Below, piece by piece: positions 45,901-56,020 of a stretch of 64,000 nucleotides of DNA. The notes below the pieces were generated by a model that searched no databases, was not told where the DNA came from, and saw only the letters and a list, made by a program, of their open reading frames with translations. This DNA comes from Deltaproteobacteria bacterium (lineage in GTDB: Bacteria > Desulfobacterota > BSN033 > WVXP01): positions 1 through 64,000 of the forward strand of contig JAFDHF010000004.1 in NCBI GenBank assembly GCA_019308905.1, written 5' to 3'. The first letter of the stretch is position 1; each line of letters starts with the position of its first letter. A program made the translations under genes and the position numbers.

Positions 45901-46003
45901 GTAGTACCAAAGCCTCGAATCCCCGGGTATAGCCGGGCAGCAAGACGCTGGTTCTGGGCAGAAAGGCCGGGTTATTCCAAAAACCAGGTAAGGAGGGCGA
46001 GCT

Positions 46004-47104
46004 ATGAAGAGGAGGATTTGGCTGATCGCAGTGGCTCTTGTCTTTGCAGGGTGCGTCGTGACCGCCAGCCGGACAGGGGCTGGGAGAATCATCCTCAAGT
46101 CGGAGACCCCGGGCCCGCAATGGGCCAAGAAGGGTTACGTGGGACCCCAGAAGTGCGCGGAGTGCCATCAGGACACCTATAACGACTATCGGGCCACCGC
46201 CCACCCCTACAAGCTTCGCCCCGCGGAAGAGGCCCGTATTGCGGGGCTTCCCCTGCCGAAAGGGTATACCTGGGACGATATCACCTATGTGATCGGCGGC
46301 CGACGATGGAAAGCAAGGTACGTGGGCAAGGACGGCTATATCATCACCGTGACGGGGAAGAACCGTGACGTGAAGGGGAAGAACCAGTACAACCTGGCCA
46401 CGGGCGGCTGGGTCGATTATCATCCAGGCCAGAAAAAGCCGTACAACTGCGGGAAGTGTCACACCACGGGTTACTCCAAAGAGGGCCACCAGGACGGTCT
46501 GCCTGGAATCACAGGTACATGGGCATTTCCGGGCATAACCTGCGAGGAATGCCACGGCCCGGGAAAAGCCCACGCCGAGGCCCCGAAAAAGGGGAACATC
46601 ATGGTAGACACCTCTGCCGCCTCTTGCGGCAAGTGTCATGTAAGGGGGGCGCCGGACAAGATCCCGGCAGGTCACGGGTTCATCCGGCACCACGAGCAGT
46701 ACAACGAGCTCCTGGCAAGCCCCCATAAGGACATGGACTGCGTCGACTGCCACAACCCCCACAAACCGCTTCAGGCAGCAATTATTGCCGATTGTTCCAG
46801 CTGTCACGGGGATGTGGCCGAGAAATTCAAGGGAAGCAAGATGGAGAGGGTAGGCAAGACCTGCACGGACTGCCACATGCCTAAGGCCACGAAGTCGGCC
46901 GTGTCTCTGGCGCGCTGGCAGGGGGACGTCAAGACCCATCTGTTCAAGATCGACACGGATCCCAAGGCCAAGATGTTTTCCGAAGACGGCAAATGGGCCA
47001 AGGGCTACCTGACCCTCGAATTTGCATGTCTCAAGTGCCACCTCGACAGGGATGCCGCCTGGGCCGCACGCTATGCCAAGGTGGCCCATACCCTGGGGAA
47101 ATAG
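46004..47104 (+). CDS. Octahaem c-type cytochrome (c554-like)
   Basis: The 366-residue protein has an export signal ending near VFAGC (Cys17 could be a lipobox, with Phe at -3). Eight CxxCH haem sites follow: CAECH, CGKCH, CEECH, CGKCH, CVDCH, CSSCH, CTDCH and CLKCH. The region around PGITCEECHGPGKAHAEAP resembles the cytochrome c554/c' family. It is likely a periplasmic electron carrier or partner of the Rieske/cytochrome b complex encoded next. The start has AAGGAGGGCGAGCT upstream. Confidence 0.9.
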   Translation: MKRRIWLIAVALVFAGCVVTASRTGAGRIILKSETPGPQWAKKGYVGPQKCAECHQDTYNDYRATAHPYKLRPAEEARIAGLPLPKGYTWDDITYVIGGRRWKARYVGKDGYIITVTGKNRDVKGKNQYNLATGGWVDYHPGQKKPYNCGKCHTTGYSKEGHQDGLPGITGTWAFPGITCEECHGPGKAHAEAPKKGNIMVDTSAASCGKCHVRGAPDKIPAGHGFIRHHEQYNELLASPHKDMDCVDCHNPHKPLQAAIIADCSSCHGDVAEKFKGSKMERVGKTCTDCHMPKATKSAVSLARWQGDVKTHLFKIDTDPKAKMFSEDGKWAKGYLTLEFACLKCHLDRDAAWAARYAKVAHTLGK

Positions 47105-47316
47105 CTCTCCACCAGGCTCTGCCAAGGCGCAAGGGCGGGATCGAGCAGCCGGGATCTCGCCTTTGTTTTGTTCCAGGAGCCGAAATCCGGCTGAAGGGAA
47201 GCACCCCGGGGCTCTCGGACATGCCCGAAGACCGGGGTTAAGAAAAGGGGGGTTCTGTGTTACAATCCAGTCGTTCAGCCGGGCGGACCGGACAACCCGA
47301 GGTAATGGAGGACGGT

Positions 47317-47754
47317 ATGGCTCCGGAAGCCAGAGAGGAGAGAAGATCCTTCTTGAACCTCATGCTCGGAGGTTCGCTGCTGGTGGGGCTCGGAGTGGTG
47401 GTCAATACGGTCTTCCGGTACGTATGGCCCACCAAGGAGATGATCGGAGTGGGAAAATCCGAAGGCGTGACCACCATATCCCTCGCTGACCTCCCGGTGG
47501 GAGGGGCCAAGACCGTCAGGCACCAGGGGAAGCCCTACGTGGTCGTCCGCACAGCCACTGGAATCTACGCCATAAATGCGATCTGCACCCATCTCGGGTG
47601 CATAGTCCGATGGGATCCCCAGCTCAAGCAACTCGCGTGCCCCTGTCATGCGGCCTTTTTCGACCTGAGCGGCAACGTCATCTCGGGACCTGCTCCCAGC
47701 CCTCTTCCCACGGCCACCGTGAAGATCGTGGGAGACCGGATTCTCATAACCTGA
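47317..47754 (+). CDS. Rieske iron-sulfur protein of a quinol oxidoreductase
   Basis: The 145-residue protein starts at MAPEAREERRSFLN (47317, GGAGG upstream). It has one N-terminal membrane anchor (about 15-35). The 2Fe-2S site is CTHLGC and CPCHAAFFD (Cys and His ligands of the Rieske cluster), followed by the Pro-loop GPAPSPLPTA. Electrons go from quinol via this centre to a cytochrome. It lies 43 bp before the cytochrome b gene. Confidence 0.93.
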   Translation: MAPEAREERRSFLNLMLGGSLLVGLGVVVNTVFRYVWPTKEMIGVGKSEGVTTISLADLPVGGAKTVRHQGKPYVVVRTATGIYAINAICTHLGCIVRWDPQLKQLACPCHAAFFDLSGNVISGPAPSPLPTATVKIVGDRILIT

Positions 47755-47797
47755 GGGATAACGCCCCTTTTGCAAAAAAGCCCGTGGAGGCTCTCCG

Positions 47798-48538
47798 ATG
47801 GCGGAAGAATACAAGAAGGTCGAAAAGGAAGACCAGGAATTCGAGAGAAGGACACTCGCCAGAGAGTCGGTCAACCTGATCACCCTCTTCACCGGGGTCT
47901 TGTACGGGGAGTTGGACGAGCGTCTCGGCATCATCGACGCCATCAAGAAGAATCTGAAAAAGCCGGTCCCCTCTCATGTCAACTGGACCTTCTGCTTTGG
48001 AGGGGTCTCCTTCTTCCTCTTTCTCGTCCTCCTTGTGACAGGTACACTCCTGATGCTTTACTACCGGCCGACAACCAGGCAGGCGTACCAGAGTGTGGTT
48101 CTGATCACCAACGTCGTCCCCTATGGCTGGCTGATCAGAGGGCTCCACCACTGGGCAGCCAACCTGATGATTCTAATGGTAATCTCCCACATGATAAAGG
48201 TCTTCTTCTACGGAGCCTACAAACCGCCGAGAGACTTCAACTGGGTGGTCGGAGTGGTCTTGTTGATCCTGATTCTGGCCTTCGGCTTTTCGGGATATCT
48301 ACTCCCCTGGAGCCAGGTCTCCTACTGGGCCACCACGGTTGTGACCGATGCCACCGGGGCCTTCCCCTTGATCGGGAAAAAGCTCGAGTATTTTATCCGG
48401 GGAGGACCCGAACTCTCGCAACTCACCTTGAACCGGTTCTTTACCCTTCATGTAATCATTCTGCCGGCTTTGACGTTCATCTTCCTGTTTCTTCACTTCG
48501 GCATGGTGAGAAAGCAGGGGATATCGGGTCCCTTGTGA
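47798..48538 (+). CDS. petB: Cytochrome b6-like subunit (N-terminal half of cytochrome b)
   Basis: The 246-residue protein has four transmembrane helices. Haem b ligands are H117 and H131 in helix B, and H218 and H233 in helix D. The 14/15 spacing is that of cytochrome b6, and Cys66 in NWTFCFGG aligns with the b6 cysteine that holds the extra haem c(i). The gene ends with a TGA that interrupts an otherwise open reading frame: the same frame continues into PEWY-containing sequence. So either a natural b6/subunit IV split or a nonsense mutation separates it from the next part. Confidence 0.9.
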   Translation: MAEEYKKVEKEDQEFERRTLARESVNLITLFTGVLYGELDERLGIIDAIKKNLKKPVPSHVNWTFCFGGVSFFLFLVLLVTGTLLMLYYRPTTRQAYQSVVLITNVVPYGWLIRGLHHWAANLMILMVISHMIKVFFYGAYKPPRDFNWVVGVVLLILILAFGFSGYLLPWSQVSYWATTVVTDATGAFPLIGKKLEYFIRGGPELSQLTLNRFFTLHVIILPALTFIFLFLHFGMVRKQGISGPL

Positions 48539-48589
48539 CCCACACGGGGAGTTTTCTTTCCGGCCGACCCTTTTGTCACTCCTGCCCAC

Positions 48590-48844
48590 TTGAAACCGGA
48601 ATGGTATTTCCTGGCCAACTACAAGTTTCTCCAGCTCACCGAGTATCTCGACTTCATCGGGGCCTGGGCCCCCAAAGTGGTGGGAATCCTCGCACAGCTG
48701 TTCGTCGTGCTCGTACTGATGTTCTTTCCTTTCTTTGACAAGAACCCGGAACGCCATCCCGGCAGGAGGCCTGTCATGGTTTCCATCGGACTGGCAGCAC
48801 TTGTTGCTTACGCCCTGCTGGTCTATCTGGGCTATGTGAAGTGA
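48590..48844 (+). CDS. Cytochrome b C-terminal (subunit IV-like) piece, truncated
   Basis: In the same frame as the petB-like gene, after TGA at 48536-48538, the sequence reads PTRGVFFPADPFVTPAHL, then KPEWYFLANYKFLQ and two further helices ending at YLGYVK. PEWY is the Qo-site motif. Helix E, which should lie between VFFP and ADPFVTP, is missing. The only start codon is a TTG at 48590 with no ribosome-binding site. As written the piece has two transmembrane helices where three are expected. It is probably a broken or unusually split subunit. Confidence 0.6.
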   Translation: MKPEWYFLANYKFLQLTEYLDFIGAWAPKVVGILAQLFVVLVLMFFPFFDKNPERHPGRRPVMVSIGLAALVAYALLVYLGYVK

Positions 48845-48937
48845 TGCGGATCTTTTGGGGAGGCGGCCGGGGCCTTTTGGATCGTGAATCCACAGGATTC
48901 CGGCTCGTCATCTCGATCACTCTCAGGAGGGGTTTCC

Positions 48938-50200
48938 ATGGAGAGGATGGCCGCCTTGAAGGGCGGGGTGATTCTCTTTTCCGTCATGATCGTCCTGTCT
49001 GGGACGATAAATACGGCGTGGACAGAGGGGACCGCAGGGGATGAGAGCTCCTGCGTCAGTTGCCATTCAGGTCTGGGAGGGAAATTCGCCGAACCGGTCA
49101 GCCTCGCCCGGCAAAGCATCCACACCCAGCAGGAGGTGACCTGCCACGACTGCCACGGCGGGGACCCGGCCTCCTTTGATGAAGACACGGCACATTCAGG
49201 GAAGAAGGGTTTTACCGGCAAGCCGCCCTTTGATCGGATCCCCGAGTTCTGTGCCAGTTGCCATGCCGACCCCCAACGGATGAAGCGCTACAATCTGAGG
49301 ACCGACCAGTTGGCCCTCTACAAGACGAGCCATCACGGCAGGCTTCTGTACGAAAAGCGAGACCCGCGCACAGCCACCTGTATCAGCTGTCACGGGTCAC
49401 ACGACATCAAAGGCAAGGACAATCCCCTTTCCAGGGTCTTCAAGGCCAACATCGCTGCGACGTGTGCCCGCTGCCACTCTGACAGGGAAATGATGGGCAG
49501 ATACAGGATTCCGGCGGATCAGTACGAACAGTACACCAAGAGTGTTCATGGAAGGATGCTCCTCGAGAGGCACGATCCCCGGGCACCCACCTGTTCGGAT
49601 TGCCACGGCTTTCACAGTGCCAACCCCCCGGGCTATGAGATAATAACAACGGTTTGCCAGATGTGTCACGGCACCATCGGCAGCCTCTTCAAGGAGAGTC
49701 CCCACTACTTCGAGCAGACCAACGAGGAGGTCGCCCGGTGTATAGACTGCCACGGTGATCATGACGTGGTCCATGCAACCACGGCCCTTTACGAGGGAGA
49801 GGAGGAGAGACACTGCGGTGAGTGTCACGACGCCGACTCCAAGCAGATCCGCCTTGCCCGCCTGATCAAGACTCGAATCGATACAGGGGTCCGAGAGGTT
49901 CGGGCAGCTGCCAGGAGTCTGGAGGAAGTAAAGGATTCTGGCAAGAGCCTCGCGGATATCCAGGAGACCTTTGAAGACGCCAGATCCGAGTTGATCAAGG
50001 CGAGGGCCGCCACCCATACCCTTGCCATCACGCGGATCGACCAATACATCAAACCCGCGGTCAGGCAGGCAAGGAAGGTCCAGAGGGCCTCGGCTCGAAT
50101 CCTCAAGGAACTCTCAGCGAGAAGGAAGGGAGCAATCGTTGTTCTCGCGATCCTTGGCGTCATCATCGCTCTGGTCTATCTGAAGATTACCACCCTGTGA
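48938..50200 (+). CDS. Nonahaem c-type cytochrome with C-terminal membrane anchor
   Basis: The 420-residue protein starts at ATG 48938 (CAGGAGG upstream). It has an N-terminal signal segment and nine CxxCH sites (CVSCH, CHDCH, CASCH, CISCH, CARCH, CSDCH, CQMCH, CIDCH, CGECH). A coiled helical region follows (about 310-395), then a final transmembrane helix (VVLAILGVIIALVYL). This architecture would place the haems outside, tethered to the membrane next to the b/Rieske subunits. It is likely the electron outlet of the complex. Confidence 0.88.
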   Translation: MERMAALKGGVILFSVMIVLSGTINTAWTEGTAGDESSCVSCHSGLGGKFAEPVSLARQSIHTQQEVTCHDCHGGDPASFDEDTAHSGKKGFTGKPPFDRIPEFCASCHADPQRMKRYNLRTDQLALYKTSHHGRLLYEKRDPRTATCISCHGSHDIKGKDNPLSRVFKANIAATCARCHSDREMMGRYRIPADQYEQYTKSVHGRMLLERHDPRAPTCSDCHGFHSANPPGYEIITTVCQMCHGTIGSLFKESPHYFEQTNEEVARCIDCHGDHDVVHATTALYEGEEERHCGECHDADSKQIRLARLIKTRIDTGVREVRAAARSLEEVKDSGKSLADIQETFEDARSELIKARAATHTLAITRIDQYIKPAVRQARKVQRASARILKELSARRKGAIVVLAILGVIIALVYLKITTL

Positions 50201-50327
50201 GGAGTTGCATCCCCCGCCCCTGGAACTGTTCAGCAAGGAGTGCAAGGCGAGGGATCAGCGACTCCCCCTATCTGCCGTACCGCCGGACCCTCGAGAACCC
50301 GCCGCAAAGGGGACTGCCGGTCCCACC

Positions 50328-50402
50328 CGGTGGATACCCCACCGCTTCCGCAATGTCACTCGGCGACAAGGGTCTTCTCAGAAAATAGGAAAGCTCACCC
50401 GC
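50328..50402 (+). repeat. Imperfect repeat, copy B
   Basis: Aligns to 45790-45866 (see that entry). It ends 9 bp before the -35 element at 50411. Confidence 0.4.
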
Positions 50403-50410
50403 AGAGTCTA

Positions 50411-50439
50411 TTGACGATCAGGACAAATAGACATATTGT
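50411..50439 (+). promoter_or_regulatory. Sigma-70 promoter of the small zinc-ribbon gene
   Basis: TTGACG, a 17-bp spacer and TATTGT, in an AT-richer patch. The leader to the start at 50614 is about 165 nt and contains the hairpins described next. Confidence 0.6.
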
Positions 50440-50475
50440 TTATTTTGTAAGCCGGACCGGCTCGTTTTTGGAAAA

Positions 50476-50535
50476 AAACCGCGCAGCTCTGGAGGCTTGG
50501 GCGGTTTTTTTTGTTGGGTGGAGGCTTCAACCGCC
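50476..50535 (+). terminator. Leader terminator with overlapping alternative stem (possible attenuator)
   Basis: AAACCGC (50476-50482) pairs with GCGGTTT (50501-50507), followed by a run of eight T (50505-50512): a good intrinsic terminator. The same 3' arm (GGCGGTT, 50500-50506) can pair instead with AACCGCC (50529-50535), which would destroy the terminator. It lies between the promoter at 50411 and the gene at 50614. It might instead terminate the cytochrome operon. Confidence 0.55.
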
Positions 50536-50613
50536 TGTTTATGTATGGAGAGCCGCTGACTGGGATAGAGGTTGCCCCTGTAATGGCAAGGGCTACCCCG
50601 CAAAGGAGCACAT

Positions 50614-50781
50614 ATGGCCAGAAAAAGGAGGGCCCTTCCCCGGAGGGGTTCCAAGAGGCGAGTACCTAAGAAGACTTTCAAAGTAAGATGTGCATCCTGT
50701 GGAAAGGAGCTCACACTAGAGGTCAGGCCCCCTCAAGGAGAGGACCTCCTCTGTCTCGACTGTTACAGGGAAAAGACGTGA
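50614..50781 (+). CDS. 55-residue CxxC zinc-ribbon protein
   Basis: The protein is MARKRRALPRRGSKRRV..., with a strongly basic N-terminus (about 20 residues) and two CxxC pairs (VRCASCGKEL and LLCLDCYRE) making a zinc ribbon. It resembles the small CxxC-x17-CxxC zinc-ribbon proteins seen across bacteria and is probably nucleic-acid binding. AAAGGAG precedes the ATG. It is convergent with atpC, 13 bp apart. It is easily missed because of its length. Confidence 0.72.
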   Translation: MARKRRALPRRGSKRRVPKKTFKVRCASCGKELTLEVRPPQGEDLLCLDCYREKT

Positions 50782-50794
50782 CAGCAGCCCCTTG

Positions 50795-51205
50795 TCAGGT
50801 CTTTTTCCCATAGACGACCACCTCGGTAATCGCCTTGTCCAGGGAACCCTTTACCTTCCAGTAGTCCTTGTCTGCAACACCCATCCTTCTGAGCTGGGCC
50901 TCGGCCCGCTCCCTTTCCGCCACCGCCCTGGCAATGTCGATCTCGTCGGCGAGTTCCGCTGATTCACAAAGGATCGTGACCTTGTCCGGCAGAACCTCGG
51001 CAAAGCCCCATGTCACCGCCATGTAACGCCTGGAGGCACCCCGGCGATACATGATCTCTCCGATCTTCAGGGTCGTGATGAAGGGGATATGGCCCGGAAG
51101 AACTCCGAATTCACCCTCCACGCCGGGTGCTGTCACCTCGTCCACTTCCTCACTCACCACCAGCCGCTGGGGACTCACTACTTCAAAGAGAATCTTTCCC
51201 TTCAT
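50795..51205 (-). CDS. atpC: ATP synthase subunit epsilon
   Basis: The 136-residue protein has the N-terminal beta-sandwich (FEVVSPQRLVVSEEVDEVTAPGVEGEFGVLPGH) and a helical C-terminus (IDIARAVAERERAEAQL). It is part of the rotating central stalk and inhibits ATP hydrolysis. It is last in the operon, 110 bp after atpD. Confidence 0.95.
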   Translation of the reverse strand: MKGKILFEVVSPQRLVVSEEVDEVTAPGVEGEFGVLPGHIPFITTLKIGEIMYRRGASRRYMAVTWGFAEVLPDKVTILCESAELADEIDIARAVAERERAEAQLRRMGVADKDYWKVKGSLDKAITEVVVYGKKT

Positions 51206-51315
51206 TTCATCGTCTCTTGCGCGGGGAGCTCATTCCGGAAGCCCCTTTTCCGGCACCCACCTGTTTCCCGCCCGACCGGCCAACCGGGGCAGCAGGTCCC
51301 GCGGCAGCCCGCCTC

Positions 51316-52800
<1,485 letters not shown>

Positions 52801-52892
52801 TCATTTGACATTCGGCATCCATTTGAACTTCGGGCTTTGTCATTTGTCATTATGATTATTACCCCTTCTTTGCCGGCAATGATACGGTCGCT

Positions 52893-53756
52893 TCATTTCA
52901 ACGCCTCGGCCCCGCCGATGATGTCCATGAGTTCTTTCGTAATCGCTGCCTGGCGGACCCGGTTATAATGGAGGGTCAACCTCCCGAGCATCTCCTCCGC
53001 ATTGTTGGTGGCCGAATCCATGGCGGTCATTCTGGCTCCGTGTTCGCTGGCCTGCGATTCCAGAAGAGCCCGGTAGAGCTGGTACTCAACATACCTGGGC
53101 AGGAGTGTCTCCAGGATCTCTGCCTCACTCGGCTCGTACATGTAGGAGGTTACCACGTATCCGGGCTCCACGGGAATCGGATCGATGGGCAGAAGCTTCA
53201 CCATCACCGGCCGCTGGGATATGGCCGACCGAAACTCATTGTAAACCAGATAGATCTCGTCGATCGTCTCGCCCGTATAGGCTCCGATCACCTCGCCCGC
53301 AACGGCCGAAGCGGTTTCATAGGTCAAGGTGCTGAAGATCCCGACATACTTACTGCGAATCGTGTAATTACGCCTCGAGAAGTATTCCAGGGCCTTCCGG
53401 CCGATGGTGCTGAGGGTTATCCCATCGTAGAATTCCCGATTCTCACGGATGAAGCGTTCCGTAATGCGAAAGACGTTCTGATTGAACGCCCCGCACAGCC
53501 CCCTGTCCGAAGAGATGGGTATGATCTCCACCCGCCGGACCTCCCGCCTGGCAAGAAGCGGATGGGCCCTGGGATCTGTCCTCAGGCTGAGACTCCCTAG
53601 AACATCCCTGAGCTTGATGGCATAAGGCCTGGCCTCGATGATGTTCTCTTGAGCCCGTCGCAGCTTGGCCGCCGCCACCATCTTCATCGCCTTTGTGATT
53701 TGCTGGGTGTTCTTTATGCTCGTGATTCTCCGGCGAATATCCCTGAGAGTAGCCAT
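52893..53756 (-). CDS. atpG: ATP synthase subunit gamma
   Basis: The 287-residue central-stalk subunit has the coiled-coil ends MATLRDIRRRITSIKNTQQI and ATNNAEEMLGRLTLHYNRVRQAAITKELMDIIGGAEAL. It transmits c-ring rotation into the catalytic ring. There is no clear Shine-Dalgarno site before ATG 53756. The gap to atpA is about 210 bp, unusual for this operon. Confidence 0.95.
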   Translation of the reverse strand: MATLRDIRRRITSIKNTQQITKAMKMVAAAKLRRAQENIIEARPYAIKLRDVLGSLSLRTDPRAHPLLARREVRRVEIIPISSDRGLCGAFNQNVFRITERFIRENREFYDGITLSTIGRKALEYFSRRNYTIRSKYVGIFSTLTYETASAVAGEVIGAYTGETIDEIYLVYNEFRSAISQRPVMVKLLPIDPIPVEPGYVVTSYMYEPSEAEILETLLPRYVEYQLYRALLESQASEHGARMTAMDSATNNAEEMLGRLTLHYNRVRQAAITKELMDIIGGAEALK

Positions 53757-53964
53757 AGAGGACCCGTATTTCGAATATCAGTTGAATCGGTATCCAGTAC
53801 CGAATGGAAGATTACAATGTCGAATGCCAAACCCCGAAACCCAGACAGAGGCCACTCATCCGCTCGATAAACCGATCGACAACTCAACCTCTCGACCAGC
53901 CGAATATCCGCATTGCGTCAAAGGCCCGAACAACGACTCATGGATCACGCACTATCCCCATCAA

Positions 53965-55473
53965 TCAATGGGTGAACTTCTCCTTGAACTCCTGGAGAAT
54001 ACCGTCGAGTTTCTCCTGGATCTGATCATCCAGCTCCTTCTTCTCACCGATGGCCCGGCCGATCTCGGGATACTTGGTATCGAGGAAATCGTAGAGCTCC
54101 TTCTCGAATTTCGCGATGCTCTCCACCGGGATATCGTCCAGCCACCCGTTCACCCCCGCGTAAATAATGACGACCTCCTTTTCCACGGGAAGGGGTTGAT
54201 ATTGTCCTTGCTTGAGCACCTCCACCAGGCGCGAGCCTCGGGCCAACTGGGCCTGCGTGGCCTTGTCCAGATCGCTTCCAAACTGTGCAAAAGCCGCCAT
54301 CTCCCTGTACTGTGCAAGGTCGAGACGGAGGGAGCCGGCAACCTGCTTCATTGCCTTGATCTGAGCGTTACCGCCTACCCGCGACACGGAGAGGCCCACG
54401 TTGACCGCAGGACGGACGCCGGAGTAAAAGAGATCGGTCTCCAGGTAGATCTGGCCGTCCGTGATGGAGATGACATTGGTGGGGATATAGGCGGAAACAT
54501 CACCTGCCTGGGTCTCAATAACGGGCAAGGCCGTCAGCGATCCCCCACCCAGTCCATCACTCAGTTTGGCCGCCCTCTCGAGAAGCCTGGAATGGAGATA
54601 GAAAATATCGCCCGGGTAGGCCTCCCTGCCCGGGGGCCTTCTCAGGAGGAGCGACATCTGCCTGTAAGCCCAGGCGTGTTTTGAGAGGTCATCATAGATC
54701 ACCAGGGCGTGCCTTCCATTGTCCCTGAAATACTCTCCCATTGCACACCCGGCGTAAGGGGCAATGAACTGCATGGGAGCCGACTCACTGGCCGTAGCAG
54801 AGACCACTATCGTGTAATCCATGGCGCCGAAGCTTCTGAGCCTGTCGACCACCTGTGCCACGGTGGATTGTTTCTGTCCAATGGCGACATATATGCAGAT
54901 AACGTCTGTGCCTTTCTGGTTGATGATCGTGTCTATAGCCAGCGCGGTCTTCCCTGTCTGCCGGTCTCCGATGATCAGTTCCCTCTGACCCCGGCCGATG
55001 GGTATCATCGAGTCGATGGCCTTCAGCCCCGTCTGGAGCGGCTCCTTGACCGGCTGGCGAACCACCACTCCGGGGGCCTTCCTTTCAACGCCTCGGAATT
55101 CATCGGACTCGATGGGTCCAAGCCCGTCAATGGGGTGGGCCAGGGCATTCACCACGCGGCCGACAAGGGCTTCCCCCACCGGGACCTCGACGATCCGTTT
55201 GGTTCTCTTCACGAGGTCGCCCTCCTTGATAAGGAAGTCCTCTCCAAGGAGAGCCGCCCCTACGTTGTCCTCCTCCAGGTTGAGCACCATTCCGAAGACA
55301 TTGTGGGGAAACTCGAGGAGTTCCCCGGCCATGCAATTCTCCAGGCCGTGGATCCGCGCTATTCCATCACCGACACTGAGAACCACACCGGTCTCACTGA
55401 CATCGATCTCCCTCTGGTACCCCCTTATCTGTTCTTCGATAACGCGACTGATTTCCTCAGCCTTTATCTCCAT
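53965..55473 (-). CDS. atpA: ATP synthase subunit alpha
   Basis: The 502-residue F1 subunit has Walker [16 protein letters not shown] (about 169-183) and the regulatory nucleotide site. The start [19 protein letters not shown] has AGGGGG upstream. It lies 4 bp after atpH. Confidence 0.97.
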   Translation of the reverse strand: MEIKAEEISRVIEEQIRGYQREIDVSETGVVLSVGDGIARIHGLENCMAGELLEFPHNVFGMVLNLEEDNVGAALLGEDFLIKEGDLVKRTKRIVEVPVGEALVGRVVNALAHPIDGLGPIESDEFRGVERKAPGVVVRQPVKEPLQTGLKAIDSMIPIGRGQRELIIGDRQTGKTALAIDTIINQKGTDVICIYVAIGQKQSTVAQVVDRLRSFGAMDYTIVVSATASESAPMQFIAPYAGCAMGEYFRDNGRHALVIYDDLSKHAWAYRQMSLLLRRPPGREAYPGDIFYLHSRLLERAAKLSDGLGGGSLTALPVIETQAGDVSAYIPTNVISITDGQIYLETDLFYSGVRPAVNVGLSVSRVGGNAQIKAMKQVAGSLRLDLAQYREMAAFAQFGSDLDKATQAQLARGSRLVEVLKQGQYQPLPVEKEVVIIYAGVNGWLDDIPVESIAKFEKELYDFLDTKYPEIGRAIGEKKELDDQIQEKLDGILQEFKEKFTH

Positions 55474-55477
55474 GGAA

Positions 55478-56020
55478 TTACCCCCTTGCCAGACTCTCTC
55501 TCATCCTTGCCAGCTGACTCTTCAGACTCCCGTCGAACACCAGCCCCCCGATCTTGGTAACCATGCCTCCCAGAAGCGAACCGTCTCGGGTGATCTCAAC
55601 GATCACCTCTTTTCCCATGATCCTTGCCAGCTTCTCCCGGATCTTCTCGGTCTGTTCACTGGTCGGTTCCATCGCCGTGTAGACCCTCGCCCGGACACGA
55701 CCCATGGCTTCATCGGCCATCTCATGGTAGACCGACAGGACCAGAGGAAGGTACTTCATCCGACCCTTCTCCAAAAGAAGCCCGAGAAGGCCGGAGACGG
55801 GGGGACTCATCCCAGTCATCCGGGCGACCTCTGACAGAACCAGCTTCCGCCGGTCCACATCGTAAAGCGGGTTGGTCATCACCTGCCAAAAGACCTTCAC
55901 CCTGTCCATGAGAACCACCAGGGAGGAGAACTCGTCGTCGATCTGCTCCACGATCCCCTCCTTTTTCGCAAGGATCAGCATGGCCTTGGCGTATCGACGA
56001 GCAATAGTCCGCTTGGTCAC
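55478..56020 (-). CDS. atpH: ATP synthase subunit delta
   Basis: The 180-residue protein has the N-terminal six-helix domain ([17 protein letters not shown]) and C-terminal [28 protein letters not shown]. It links the peripheral stalk to F1. It overlaps atpF by 4 bp. Confidence 0.94.
   Translation of the reverse strand: MTKRTIARRYAKAMLILAKKEGIVEQIDDEFSSLVVLMDRVKVFWQVMTNPLYDVDRRKLVLSEVARMTGMSPPVSGLLGLLLEKGRMKYLPLVLSVYHEMADEAMGRVRARVYTAMEPTSEQTEKIREKLARIMGKEVIVEITRDGSLLGGMVTKIGGLVFDGSLKSQLARMRESLARG

Noticed and set aside
48536-48538. TGA as selenocysteine in cytochrome b
   Set aside because: No SECIS-like stem was evident directly after the codon and no cytochrome b selenoprotein is known to me; left as one option in the findings, not annotated.
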